Below the pieces are notes generated by a model, which had not been told where the DNA came from, did not search any database, and worked only from the letters and a program-made list of their open reading frames with translations. Both the position numbers and the translations under genes were made by a program. Shown one piece after another: positions 26,649 to 35,429 of a stretch of DNA of 64,000 nt. Source of the stretch: an uncultured Psychrobacter sp. (lineage in GTDB: Bacteria > Pseudomonadota > Gammaproteobacteria > Pseudomonadales > Moraxellaceae); NCBI GenBank assembly GCA_947495055.1, contig CANLXO010000003.1:1-64000 (forward strand), read 5' to 3'. Positions within the stretch are counted from its first letter, which is position 1. Each line of letters starts with the position of its first letter.

Positions 26649-28979
26649 TTATCTAATAGTATAAATCTCACTGTATGTATTATTACTAGGTGAAGTAGTA
26701 GATACTTTAAATTTATCACCAGCCTCACAGTTCTCAAGTGAGAATTTTGAAATAGTTCCTAAATTTTGATTCAACTCACCAGTACTAACAATATCAGGCA
26801 CCTGTGCAGGACTCTCTAAAGTAACCTTACACTCTCCTTGTGACTGTTCAATTTCGATATCAGAAGCTTCAGGTTTGCTTACTAATTCTAAACTTCTTGT
26901 CAAAACCCCGTCGCTATTTGAAGTATCGAAATACTCATTATCTCCAATAGTAAATGTATAATCCTGAATCGGTTTTAAATTAGTTATTCTTATAACGTAA
27001 AAATCTATTCCATCCCCTTTAGTTATGGTTACTACGGGAGCGTTTCTAGGAAGTATAGTCCCAGAAACATTCGTTCCAGAAGGCATAGGGTTTAAGCCTA
27101 AGAAGCCGCTACTATTGATACGCACTCGTACTGTTGCGTCTGTCGATCTGATAACTTGTGGAATTACTAAACTACCGTTAGCATTTACTAGCGAGAATTC
27201 TGCTTCTTGCTTTCCTAAAGTTAGAAGTTGGATAGCTTGATAACGCACAACGGTATCTAATCCTAAGTTACAAGTACCTCTTTTATTAGGTGATACGTAC
27301 TTCGAGACATAATTCTGTTCGAATGATTGTTTCTGTATTTCACTAACTGTAGGGAACTTGAGTTGAATAAACTGTCTAACATTATCTTCACAAGGTTGTT
27401 CGGCTCGAGTAACTAATGGATAAGTAAACTCCCCTATTTCAAAGAAACCGCTTTCATTATCGTCACGGAAAGTATCGCCAATATTATGTACTAAAGTATC
27501 AATACCTCGATCCCAAGCATTGTTTTGATTTTTATCAATGTATGCTTTTTCGCCTTCTGCAACAGCCAAGATACTAACTCGACCATCGCCCGGACGTGGA
27601 TTTTGCGTTGAAAAGGTAACCTCGCAAACTCCATCATTAGTAGCACAACTTGCAGGTGATATCTTACCCCCTTCAGTCGTAAAGTTAATGACTGTACCAT
27701 CAGGTACAGCATTACCATTACGATCTACCATACGAGCTACTATAGGAGTCTCATTCCCATCAAAACTCCAGTCCAAAATATTAGTACCAAGTGAGATACT
27801 TAGTCCGTCTTGAGTGACTCTAGAGCCTGCGATAGAGATATTCCTTGATAAAGCATTGATACGAGGATCACTCGCCAATGTCGCTTCAATTTCTACAGGA
27901 CCAGGTGTGCTTCCTGGATATATTTCAACAGAAACCTTACCCGCACTATCCGTTCTAGCACGGAAATCAGCTCTATTATCCAATGTACCAAACGATAATC
28001 CTAAAGGAGCCTTCTCTAGTGAGAGTACGACATCAGCATTAGGAACAGGAATGTTGTTTGAGTAAACTGTAAACTCTACTCTACCTGTTCTTGAAGAACC
28101 ACTGTTTTGAATACCAAGAGTTAGCTCATTAGAGGTATAAACAATAGAGTTCGCTTGCGAAGCCTGAATCATAATATTACTAGACTGAGTTGAATTACCT
28201 GTGCTGGCGGATAGACGAACCATACCACTACATAAAGTATTATCTTGATTGATACCTCGATAAGTGAACTCAACAGCGCCGTTAGAATCTGAGGTTACTT
28301 GATCTGGTAACTGTCCACAGTCCGCTACTAAATTAACCATGACTCCGCTCAATGCATTACCAGCTGTATCACTAACGTTAAACCTAACCTTAGTTTCTCC
28401 TCCAGACTCCAAGCTTGTTTGATCAAAACTTAATTGGCTTATTCTAACTGCCGTAGTTTGCACTGAGAAGGTAAAGTTATCTATTGCCGTATTACTAGCA
28501 TTGCTAACATTTGCGGTAATAGTATAAGCACCTGAAACATCGGGAGCATTAGGCTTCAAAAATATGCGAGCTCTACCATCAGTATCCGTCAAAGTAGACC
28601 CTGAAGTTGTTTGTGACAATTCAACCCCATCAGCGTCTATATCAAAACTCACTCTAGCATTAGGAACTGGCTGACCATTTGCATCAGTTACCTGTACTTC
28701 GTAATACGCACCGTTCAAGCTAACTGTACTGATAAGATTACCGTTGATATCAACTAATTGACTGTTATTAATATTCAACGATTGAACAGGCACTGTTGGC
28801 TCACCGTTGCCATCGCCATTATTTCCATCGCCGCCTGTACCTGGCTGCGTTACACCCGTATCAGGTTCTGGAGCAACAGTATCCGTACCACCTCCACCGC
28901 AGCCAGTTAGAGCCAGTGCTAAGCTTAGCGCTGTGAGCTGAAAAAATTTGGAAGTAGTGGTATGCAAAAGATATGACAT
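26649..28979 (-). CDS. Large lipoprotein with bacterial Ig-like (Big-1) domains
   Basis: A 776-residue exported lipoprotein. The signal peptide ends in LALTGC at about residues 22-27, then a glycine/acidic linker. Residues about 70-420 form at least three intimin/invasin-like Big-1 repeats, seen as repeated VTDANGQPVPNARVSF, SDTAGNALSGVMVNL and NGNAVPDGTVINFTTEGG motifs. A cysteine-containing C-terminal part (about 500-776) is not recognised. The ATG at 28979 has GGAG eight bases upstream; an earlier ATG at 29048 is discounted. Codon use is more AT-rich than in neighbours, suggesting transfer or relaxed selection. It may sit on the outer membrane surface as an adhesin. Confidence 0.8.
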   Translation of the reverse strand: MSYLLHTTTSKFFQLTALSLALALTGCGGGGTDTVAPEPDTGVTQPGTGGDGNNGDGNGEPTVPVQSLNINNSQLVDINGNLISTVSLNGAYYEVQVTDANGQPVPNARVSFDIDADGVELSQTTSGSTLTDTDGRARIFLKPNAPDVSGAYTITANVSNASNTAIDNFTFSVQTTAVRISQLSFDQTSLESGGETKVRFNVSDTAGNALSGVMVNLVADCGQLPDQVTSDSNGAVEFTYRGINQDNTLCSGMVRLSASTGNSTQSSNIMIQASQANSIVYTSNELTLGIQNSGSSRTGRVEFTVYSNNIPVPNADVVLSLEKAPLGLSFGTLDNRADFRARTDSAGKVSVEIYPGSTPGPVEIEATLASDPRINALSRNISIAGSRVTQDGLSISLGTNILDWSFDGNETPIVARMVDRNGNAVPDGTVINFTTEGGKISPASCATNDGVCEVTFSTQNPRPGDGRVSILAVAEGEKAYIDKNQNNAWDRGIDTLVHNIGDTFRDDNESGFFEIGEFTYPLVTRAEQPCEDNVRQFIQLKFPTVSEIQKQSFEQNYVSKYVSPNKRGTCNLGLDTVVRYQAIQLLTLGKQEAEFSLVNANGSLVIPQVIRSTDATVRVRINSSGFLGLNPMPSGTNVSGTILPRNAPVVTITKGDGIDFYVIRITNLKPIQDYTFTIGDNEYFDTSNSDGVLTRSLELVSKPEASDIEIEQSQGECKVTLESPAQVPDIVSTGELNQNLGTISKFSLENCEAGDKFKVSTTSPSNNTYSEIYTIR

Positions 28980-28986
28980 GGTCTTG

Positions 28987-28990
28987 CTCC
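28987..28990 (-). promoter_or_regulatory. Ribosome binding site that fixes the Big-1 lipoprotein start
   Basis: GGAG on the minus strand lies eight bases before ATG 28979, directly ahead of a proper lipoprotein signal peptide. Confidence 0.7.
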
Positions 28991-29048
28991 GCGTTAGCAG
29001 TATTTGTTTTTTGAGCCTTTCAAATAAGCATAAATGAAAAGTAAACAA

Positions 29049-29225
29049 CTCATTGAAATAAGTTATATATTACAAACTGTATAAAATTTATGACAGTAAC
29101 TTTACTGACTTTTATATTAACTTACAACTGTTAATTAATCCTTATCGTCAAATAATCAATCACATACGCCTGCGATTTTAGAGTATAATATGCGCCGTAT
29201 ACCGTAATAAATACGACAAAATAAT
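29049..29225. other. Intergenic region upstream of the Big-1 lipoprotein and rpmB
   Basis: An AT-rich stretch that must hold the promoter of the minus-strand lipoprotein gene. A TATAAT at 29184-29189 lacks a convincing -35 partner. Nothing else stands out. Confidence 0.35.
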
Positions 29226-29254
29226 TTGAGTATCTGCTCATTTTGTGGTATAAA
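29226..29254 (+). promoter_or_regulatory. Sigma-70 promoter of rpmB-rpmG
   Basis: TTGAGT at 29226-29231, a 17-base spacer, and TATAAA at 29249-29254 preceded by TGG (an extended -10). It gives a 5' leader of about 180 bases before rpmB. Confidence 0.65.
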
Positions 29255-29398
29255 TGTCGGCTTTAAAATTTCTGAATTGATCGCTCTGTCATTTGCCTTT
29301 AGATGATGGAGATGTCAGCTCAACCTTCATATAGATTCGTTTGGTGCAAAACGACGATTGCTGTGTCCATGCCGCAAAAACGTCAATATGTCCAGACT

Positions 29399-29419
29399 GG
29401 TATGGGTAGCCCTCATACC
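29399..29419 (+). promoter_or_regulatory. Stem-loop in the rpmB leader
   Basis: GGTATGGG pairs with the following CCCTCATACC, with one bulged T and a short loop, ending just before the AGGAG site of rpmB. It could be a ribosomal-protein autoregulatory element; that is an inference. Confidence 0.45.
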
Positions 29420-29439
29420 TCACAGATTAGGAGTTCCCC

Positions 29440-29676
29440 ATGGCTAGAGTTTGCCAAGTGACCGGAAAGCGCCCTATGGTGGGTAATAATGTTTCGCATG
29501 CAAACAACAAGACCCGTCGCCGCTTTTTACCAAACCTTCATAACCATCGTTTTTGGGTAGAATCTGAAAACCGTTTTGTTCGTCTACGTATCTCAACTAA
29601 GGGTATGCGTACTATCGACAAACTAGGTATTGATAAAGTATTAGCAGATATGCGCGCACAAGGCCAAAAAGTTTAA
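29440..29676 (+). CDS. rpmB: 50S ribosomal protein L28
   Basis: A 78-residue large-subunit protein, the same size as E. coli L28. It starts [21 protein letters not shown] and has many basic residues ([11 protein letters not shown]). It is followed 53 bases on by rpmG, the usual rpmB-rpmG operon. The AGGAG site lies close after the leader stem-loop. Confidence 0.97.
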   Translation: MARVCQVTGKRPMVGNNVSHANNKTRRRFLPNLHNHRFWVESENRFVRLRISTKGMRTIDKLGIDKVLADMRAQGQKV

Positions 29677-29729
29677 GTTTGACTTAAACTTGGGCTAAGT
29701 GCTCTGCCACCATTTAAAGGATCGTTGTC

Positions 29730-29885
29730 ATGAGAGATAAAATCAAGTTGGTATCAACTGCTGGTACTGGGTATTACTACACCACTACCAAGAACAAGCG
29801 TACTATGCCTGGCAAAATGGAGATCAAAAAGTTTGATCCCAAAGTTCGCCAGCATGTTATTTTTAAAGAAGCAAAAATTAAGTAA
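29730..29885 (+). CDS. rpmG: 50S ribosomal protein L33
   Basis: A 51-residue protein, [20 protein letters not shown] at the start and ending FKEAKIK. It lacks the CxxC zinc pairs, so it is the zinc-independent (C-minus) form. An AAAGGATC site precedes the ATG. Second gene of the rpmBG operon, closed by a strong terminator. Confidence 0.97.
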   Translation: MRDKIKLVSTAGTGYYYTTTKNKRTMPGKMEIKKFDPKVRQHVIFKEAKIK

Positions 29886-29903
29886 GTTTTGTTTCTTTAA
29901 AAC

Positions 29904-29940
29904 AAAAAAAGGGTTTATCAGTAGATAAACCCTTTTTTTT
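29904..29940. terminator. Bidirectional terminator after rpmG
   Basis: GGGTTTATC pairs with GATAAACCC around AGTA, flanked by an A-run and a T-run, so it works on both strands. It serves rpmG and the convergent gene ending at 29967. Confidence 0.92.
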
Positions 29941-29966
29941 GCTTAACTTTTACTCAATAATGTTAT

Positions 29967-30278
29967 TTAGCTATAGTGCTTTGGCTCTTTATCGTACACA
30001 TGCGCATGCCACTGGCTCATCTGCTTTTGCATGATGACTTGAATAGCGGCGTGTATCATGTGTTGACCGATTGCTTGAGTATCGCTACCTAGTAATTCTT
30101 TAAGCTTTTCTGAGAAGTCTATAGTCATCAGCGGCGCGCCCTCTTTTTCAGTATCGCGCAATAATAGTTTGCCATTATCGCCCTCCACCAACTCCAAGGT
30201 CGTCTCTTTAGCAAATCCGTTGAAATGATCGCTACTGTCATGATCCACTTCTATCTCATTATCACTGTCATATGGCAT
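29967..30278 (-). CDS. Hypothetical acidic protein
   Basis: A 103-residue cytoplasmic protein, strongly acidic at the start (DSDNEIEVDHDSSDHF) and ending in an amphipathic helix with HVYDKEPKHYS. There is no signal peptide or membrane segment. The start has an AAGGA site. The family is not recognised. Confidence 0.7.
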   Translation of the reverse strand: MPYDSDNEIEVDHDSSDHFNGFAKETTLELVEGDNGKLLLRDTEKEGAPLMTIDFSEKLKELLGSDTQAIGQHMIHAAIQVIMQKQMSQWHAHVYDKEPKHYS

Positions 30279-30422
30279 TAATTAGTATCCTTATTATTCC
30301 CTGTAAAGTAGCCTCAATGTAACTGCTAACAACGCTAGGGAAAATCTATTATAGTCATACAATGGACGCTTTGACGCGTAATTTCAAGAGGTGTGACACA
30401 AGTCTTGTAAACGAGAAAGGTT

Positions 30423-30734
30423 TTAGCGCCAGTAACGTAATTTGGCTAAAGTAAATAAGAATGCCACAAACATTCCTAGATAATAGGCAAGTTTAAGCTC
30501 AAAAGTCGGATCACGAAGTTTAAAAGGAAGAACCAGAGTTGCTGTCGCGGTAGGCAGTATGATGAGCATCAAAAGCCAGCTCTCAAACACACCAAGCCAG
30601 CTTTGCAAGCCCTCACCATGACTCAGTGCTGACAGCCCTAATAATAAACAGGCAATGATCAAAGCGATGAACAGGCCGTTGGGTAAGTCTTTTGGAAAAA
30701 TAACATCGGTGATTTTAGTGCTTTGCTTTTGCAT
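30423..30734 (-). CDS. Hypothetical three-helix membrane protein
   Basis: A 103-residue protein with hydrophobic segments at about 20-40, 50-72 and 82-98, joined by short loops; it ends in a basic LRYWR. It starts MQKQSTKITDVIFPKDLP. No family is recognised. It is one of three small minus-strand genes between rpmG and rpe. Confidence 0.65.
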   Translation of the reverse strand: MQKQSTKITDVIFPKDLPNGLFIALIIACLLLGLSALSHGEGLQSWLGVFESWLLMLIILPTATATLVLPFKLRDPTFELKLAYYLGMFVAFLFTLAKLRYWR

Positions 30735-30832
30735 GCAAGTGTCCAGTTATGATGAGACTCACAACTTATTGAGTAAAATAGAAATAGGAAGTATAAAGCT
30801 AGATAAAACTGCATTATTAAGGGTAAGTTTTA

Positions 30833-31249
30833 TTAGCTGTAAGTACCCATCAGCCATAGCATAGAGACACAAGCCGTCAGCCAGCCAAGGCTCAGCGCGT
30901 TTCTCGTCTCAATATTCATGCCTTTGACTTTGTTCATCACGCGCGAACCGAGCCAAAATAATAAAGGAATGCCAAGTACAAAAGCAGGTACGACAATAGC
31001 AGCATGACGTAGTACGCTGCTAGGATTATCACCAATCATCAGGCGAAAACCATAACCTGCCAAGCTCAGTACCAGGGCAAAGACTGCCAAACCAATAGTG
31101 ATACCCTTAGGAACTAGGCTTCTAGATTCAAAACTTTTAGCAGATTGATTAGGCTCATAAGTATGCACGCTTTGCGATAAGGTTAAGTCATCACTTGGCG
31201 TTTGGGAGCTACTAGTTTGAGAGCTACTAACAGTATTTTGCGTATCCAT
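30833..31249 (-). CDS. Hypothetical membrane protein with a Ser/Thr-rich start
   Basis: A 138-residue protein. Residues 1-45 are Ser/Thr/Gln-rich and probably disordered in the cytosol. Three hydrophobic helices follow at about 50-72, 82-104 and 118-136. The start has a strong GAGG site. Family not recognised. Confidence 0.65.
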   Translation of the reverse strand: MDTQNTVSSSQTSSSQTPSDDLTLSQSVHTYEPNQSAKSFESRSLVPKGITIGLAVFALVLSLAGYGFRLMIGDNPSSVLRHAAIVVPAFVLGIPLLFWLGSRVMNKVKGMNIETRNALSLGWLTACVSMLWLMGTYS

Positions 31250-31321
31250 ATATCACCTCTTGCATAATAGTTATGCTACTACAAATAGCATCTTACTTAT
31301 TGTACCACCTATCGCTTTGCT

Positions 31322-32008
31322 CTATTTTTGTACTAACGCCAGCTCTTCACGCATAGCGCTAATAGCCGCAGCGTAGTCCGCTTGATTAAAAATCGCCGAG
31401 CCTGCGACAAACATATCAGCGCCCGCCTCAGCGATAGCACGGATATTATTCGCCTTGATACCGCCATCTACCTCTAATCTGATATCTCGACCACTAGCGT
31501 CAATACGCTGGCGCACTTCGCGGACTTTATCTAAGGTGCTGTCAATAAATGACTGACCGCCAAACCCTGGATTGACACTCATAAGCAGTATCTGATCGAC
31601 TTTATCCATCACATAATCTAGATAATGTAGCGGCGTTGCAGGATTAAACACCAGACCACATTTAGCGCCGCCATCTTTGATCAATTGCAATGAGCGATCG
31701 ATATGAGCACTGGCTTCTGGATGAAAGGTAATAATGCTCGCATCCGCCTGCAAAAACTGCTCAATCATACCGTCAACAGGCGATACCATTAGATGTACAT
31801 CAACGGGCGCATCAATACCATAGTCTCGTAGCGCCTTACATATCATGCTACCAAAGGTCAGGTTGGGGACATAATGATTGTCCATCACATCAAAGTGAAT
31901 GACGTCCGCACCTGCATTCATTACATTCTCGACCTCTTCGCCCAAACGCGCAAAATCAGCGGATAAGATTGAAGGAGCGATTAGGTACGGCTTAGCAGGA
32001 CAGATCAT
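31322..32008 (-). CDS. rpe: Ribulose-phosphate 3-epimerase
   Basis: A 228-residue TIM-barrel enzyme interconverting ribulose 5-phosphate and xylulose 5-phosphate in the pentose phosphate pathway. Signatures are [16 protein letters not shown] at the start, [24 protein letters not shown], and VDGGIKANN with the catalytic Asp. The metal ligands His and Asp are in place. An AAAGG site precedes the ATG. It is followed by three small membrane or acidic genes and preceded by a TIGR03643 gene about 50 bases away. Confidence 0.96.
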   Translation of the reverse strand: MICPAKPYLIAPSILSADFARLGEEVENVMNAGADVIHFDVMDNHYVPNLTFGSMICKALRDYGIDAPVDVHLMVSPVDGMIEQFLQADASIITFHPEASAHIDRSLQLIKDGGAKCGLVFNPATPLHYLDYVMDKVDQILLMSVNPGFGGQSFIDSTLDKVREVRQRIDASGRDIRLEVDGGIKANNIRAIAEAGADMFVAGSAIFNQADYAAAISAMREELALVQK

Positions 32009-32058
32009 AATAGATTACCTTTTGAGCATAATTTGATAAGATTTTTGGTTATTAATGA

Positions 32059-32478
32059 CTATCGGGGTTTGTACTGAGTTTTGCAATAGGCACGGCCGAT
32101 TTCAAAGCCGCGCTTGGCCTGATGCTTGGTATCACGCCCAGTGACGCGCTGACGCCACAAGCGAAACGAGGACGGTTTAAGCTCTTTTCGCATCAAAGTA
32201 ATCACATCAGCTTCACTAAGACCAAAACTATGCTCTATCGCTGAAAATGGCGTTCTATCTTCCCATGCCATCTCAATCAAGCGTGACATTTGCACTGCAT
32301 CTAGCGTTTGGTTGCCCGACCCATCTATCTCATTTAATAACAAATCAGATTGACTCTCTGGCACCGCCTCATTTTGTTTTTGCTCGATTGCCTTATCCAT
32401 ATCTGCTTGCATAATCGCTAGCGATGAGTTGCCATCATCTATTTGAATATCTGCTGATAATGATGAATGTTCTACCAT
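32059..32478 (-). CDS. TIGR03643 family protein
   Basis: A 139-residue protein. The C-terminal 80 residues match the TIGR03643 family: RLIEMAWEDRTPF, AIEHSFGLSEADVI and RRELKPSSFRLWR-like (here RKELKPSSFRLWRQRV). It looks like a small helix-turn-helix fold. The first 55 residues are acidic and probably disordered. ATG 32478 is chosen because AAAGG lies seven bases upstream; an earlier ATG at 32526 would add 16 hydrophobic residues. Function unknown. The octamer repeat lies about 220 bases upstream. Confidence 0.85.
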   Translation of the reverse strand: MVEHSSLSADIQIDDGNSSLAIMQADMDKAIEQKQNEAVPESQSDLLLNEIDGSGNQTLDAVQMSRLIEMAWEDRTPFSAIEHSFGLSEADVITLMRKELKPSSFRLWRQRVTGRDTKHQAKRGFEIGRAYCKTQYKPR

Positions 32479-32700
32479 AAAGATTACCTTTTTAAGCATC
32501 ATAATAAGTATGATTTTCAGTAGCAATCATAACGCGAATGACAAAAATCTGCCGACTTATCTAGCGACAGCGCAGTCATAAAAACACCCTTTAAATCTAA
32601 AAATAGGGTGATTTATCAATTAGATAGCCAGTTATAATAAAACACACAGTTAGAATCAAGCGTCGCTACAGTTATAAGACAATTTTGCCTAAGATATCGG

Positions 32701-32780
32701 TAAATGCTTAGATGCTTAGATGCTTAAATATTTAAATGCTTAAATGCTTAAATGCTTAAATGCTTAAATGCTTAAATGCT
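32701..32780. repeat. Octanucleotide tandem repeat, ten units
   Basis: Ten 8-base units run head to tail: seven are TAAATGCT, two are TAGATGCT and one TAAATATT. It lies 21 bases past the fghA stop and about 220 bases upstream of the TIGR03643 gene. The rest of the 323-base gap (32479-32801) shows no clear promoter. Confidence 0.93.
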
Positions 32781-32801
32781 TAGAGTCGCAGTTAGCAAAA
32801 T

Positions 32802-33692
32802 TTAGGCAAGCTGCGCCATACGCCAATGATGCCAAATATGATCATTGATCACCGTTTGAATAAAGTAATAACTGTGATCATGACCCGCTTGATAGCGCAG
32901 GGTTAATGGCTGCTCAGCTTTTTTGCAAGCTTGCTGTAATTTTTCTGTTTGCAATTGATTTTGAGCTAAAAAATCGTCAGCTGCGCCTTGATCAACTAAA
33001 ATGCTGGCATACTGCTTGCCAACTTCGCTAATCGTATGCGCCGCGTCCGCTTGCCTCCAAAGCGCTTTATCATCGCCAAAGTATTCGGTATAAGCTGCCT
33101 GTCCCCAATCAGACTCACTAGCTGCGCAAACTGGCGATAATGCTGAGACACTGACAAACTTACTTGGAAACTTAAAACCAAGCAATAGCGCGCCATGCCC
33201 GCCCATAGAGTGACCTGTAATACCGATACTGCTAATAGCAAACTCGCTACGCAGTAGATCGTATAGCTCATCGACAATGTAGCTTTGCATATTGAAGTTC
33301 TCCGACCAAGGCGCTGTTGTCGCATCGACATAGTAGCTCGCCCCCTGCCCCACAAAATAACGCTCATCGTTTGGCACCTCAACCTCATCGCTGCTACGAG
33401 GTGAGGTGTCAGGTGCGATAAATATCATGCCAAGCTCGCTACATTTTTGTTGAAAGTGGGCTTTGTGCGTGACGTTATCAGCATTACAAGTGAGTCCTGA
33501 TAAATACAAAATTGCAGGGCAGCGTTGTCCTGCCAAGGCCTCATCTGGCAAATAAATACTAAAGGTCATTGGCGTCTTAGTTACCACAGACTCATGACGA
33601 TAATAGTGCTGCTCGCCATCAAAACAGCGGTTCACACTGACTTGCGTCATCTGCGAGTTACTCGCCAATTTTTGTGCATAAGAATTATTCAT
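32802..33692 (-). CDS. fghA: S-formylglutathione hydrolase
   Basis: A 296-residue alpha/beta-hydrolase that splits S-formylglutathione to formate and glutathione, the second step of glutathione-dependent formaldehyde removal. The nucleophile is Ser162 in GHSMGG; YLSGLTC at about 63-69, DTSPRS and the C-terminal GHDHSYYFI with the catalytic His are all typical. Length agrees with E. coli FrmB/YeiG (about 278). The start has AAAGGA. The dehydrogenase (frmA) that normally supplies the substrate is not next to it. A C13 protease gene lies 48 bases upstream on the same strand. Confidence 0.94.
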   Translation of the reverse strand: MNNSYAQKLASNSQMTQVSVNRCFDGEQHYYRHESVVTKTPMTFSIYLPDEALAGQRCPAILYLSGLTCNADNVTHKAHFQQKCSELGMIFIAPDTSPRSSDEVEVPNDERYFVGQGASYYVDATTAPWSENFNMQSYIVDELYDLLRSEFAISSIGITGHSMGGHGALLLGFKFPSKFVSVSALSPVCAASESDWGQAAYTEYFGDDKALWRQADAAHTISEVGKQYASILVDQGAADDFLAQNQLQTEKLQQACKKAEQPLTLRYQAGHDHSYYFIQTVINDHIWHHWRMAQLA

Positions 33693-33740
33693 AATAATTA
33701 TCCTTTTATTGTAGTTAGAAAAAGACTTGTTTATATGGTT

Positions 33741-35192
33741 TTATTTAACTATGGGCACTGTTTTAGACATACTATTTTCGATATCATCAGCACCGCTATT
33801 GTTATTATTGCTAAGCGCTGGACGCTGGTTGAACAAGGCTTGTTCAAACGCTGGCAAGGCAGTTTCCATCAAGCTACCGATCGCCATTTGCGGCTCTGAG
33901 GGCTCAAAACCCATAAAACTCTCACGCTCTTGTATGCGCAGGCTGGCGTCTTTAAATGCAGTTGCAAAGCTGGTGTTTTCTCGTAGACTCTCGGCGAAGA
34001 ACGCTTGGCCAAAATAAGTCATCTCAGCGCTATTAGTACAGCCAAAGGACATCTTGTCCGTCGCTGATGCGGTAATCACTACCGTTGTCGGCGAAGCTAA
34101 ATCATCGATAAAAGAGCCTGAATAACAGGCCGATATAATGATGACTCGCCAGCGAATACCTGCGCTATCTAGCGCCTCACGTAGCCATACAGCCTCCAAG
34201 CTGTCCATCTCAACAGGTGCGTTCTCAAGCTGAAGAATATCTTCGTTGCCATGAGAGGACAAGGTTAAGAGTAGCACATCTTCATCCGAGTTCATTTTTT
34301 GACCGATGGTTTTAAGGCTTTGTAAGATACTAGTTTTAGTCGCGACAGGCTCATCCAGCCAGCTATAGGTATTGTTGATCAAGGATAATGAGCGCCCGCT
34401 AGTACCAAAGCGTACATCAAATAGCTCGCGCGCATGATTAATCTCCGAGCGAAACACATCTTGCCCCGCAAAACCTGCCACCCCCATAAAGTACCAGTCT
34501 GTCTGACCCAAGACGCTAGGGTCAAGGCTATCTAAGGCTTGCTGTAATAGACGCGGCTGCTCGTATAAAGCCGCTTCATCCAACACTGGCTGCATAAGGG
34601 TTTGCTTAAAAATAGGCTGATCTGCCACATTGTTTTGCCAAATCGTCAATAGTGCGACAGCGCCGATTAGTACAATAATACGCTCCCACCATGGCGCGCG
34701 CAGACGACGAGAGAATATCCAAAGCAGGGCTATGGTCTGCCACAAAAATAATAATAGAAACAGTATCGGTAGTAATGAGTAGCTCCATTCAGGCAGCCAG
34801 CCTTGATGACCAAAGAACTGTACTAAGCTTTGTAGTAGCGCTGATAAAGTATCGGCGACGAGCCACAGCACTACAGGGACAAATAATAGTCCTTGATTAC
34901 CCAAGCGCCGCGCTAAGATAATACCACCCAGCAAGATAATCACTGGCCAAATTAAATAGCTGACAAGCCCTTGCTCATTGAATACGCTACCGCTCTCGGC
35001 TGCTAGCCAAGAGAATAGTACGTTGCTACTAAGAGCGAGTGCTGCAAATAAAGCAAACTGAAAAAAAGTAGGCTTAACCCAAGAGAACGCCCGCGTTGAA
35101 CCAACGAGCATCCATAAGGCTGCAATGATATTGGCCGCAAAATTAAGAGAGAAGCGTTGAAGCGAAGTGGTTTTTAGCGATGAGAGTGACAA
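33741..35192 (-). CDS. Membrane-anchored C13 (legumain-like) cysteine protease
   Basis: A 483-residue protein. Residues about 20-185 contain about five or six membrane helices. The C-terminal part (about 225-445) is a peptidase C13 caspase-fold domain with the catalytic His314 in LSSHGNED and Cys356 in ISACYSGSF; strands VLLLTLSSHG and RVIIISACYSG flank them. It ends in a low-complexity Asn/Ser tail. Related bacterial proteins are widespread but uncharacterised. It begins at TTG with AGAGGT upstream. Topology probably puts the protease domain on one face of the inner membrane; the substrate is unknown. Confidence 0.85.
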   Translation of the reverse strand: MSLSSLKTTSLQRFSLNFAANIIAALWMLVGSTRAFSWVKPTFFQFALFAALALSSNVLFSWLAAESGSVFNEQGLVSYLIWPVIILLGGIILARRLGNQGLLFVPVVLWLVADTLSALLQSLVQFFGHQGWLPEWSYSLLPILFLLLFLWQTIALLWIFSRRLRAPWWERIIVLIGAVALLTIWQNNVADQPIFKQTLMQPVLDEAALYEQPRLLQQALDSLDPSVLGQTDWYFMGVAGFAGQDVFRSEINHARELFDVRFGTSGRSLSLINNTYSWLDEPVATKTSILQSLKTIGQKMNSDEDVLLLTLSSHGNEDILQLENAPVEMDSLEAVWLREALDSAGIRWRVIIISACYSGSFIDDLASPTTVVITASATDKMSFGCTNSAEMTYFGQAFFAESLRENTSFATAFKDASLRIQERESFMGFEPSEPQMAIGSLMETALPAFEQALFNQRPALSNNNNSGADDIENSMSKTVPIVK

Positions 35193-35374
35193 AGATGGTG
35201 ACCTCTATCGAGTAGATAATTGAACAATCATCAAAGCGATGACTTTTTATAAGCGTCTAAATGGTTTGAAAAATCAGACTTTTAATGAATGAGTCTAACG
35301 CGATTGTAACGGATTGTCAGTGAAGACAATACTAGGATTTGTAAATACTTATAAAAACAGCGTTAAACACATAT

Positions 35375-35405
35375 AAAAAGAGACCTTATGTAAAGGTCTC
35401 TTTTT
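35375..35405 (-). terminator. Rho-independent terminator of htpG
   Basis: AAAAAGAGACCTT pairs perfectly with AAGGTCTCTTTTT around a five-base loop. It lies 25 bases after the htpG stop on the minus strand. Confidence 0.9.
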
Positions 35406-35429
35406 AACGAGTGATTGAAACAGTAGATT

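Noticed and set aside
29184..29189. TATAAT as the rpmB promoter -10
   Set aside because: No acceptable -35 lies 16-18 bases upstream; the TTGAGT-N17-TATAAA pair with TGG at 29226-29254 is better.
32701..32780. Possible CRISPR array at the octamer repeat
   Set aside because: Units of eight bases run together without spacers; there are no cas genes in the window.
33525..34017. Plus-strand open frames over fghA and the C13 gene ends
   Set aside because: Both genes on the minus strand have catalytic motifs; the plus translations show none.
33741..35192. A caspase-based antiphage defence system
   Set aside because: The C13 protein stands alone; no sensor, effector or pore-forming partner lies next to it, and it is flanked by housekeeping genes.
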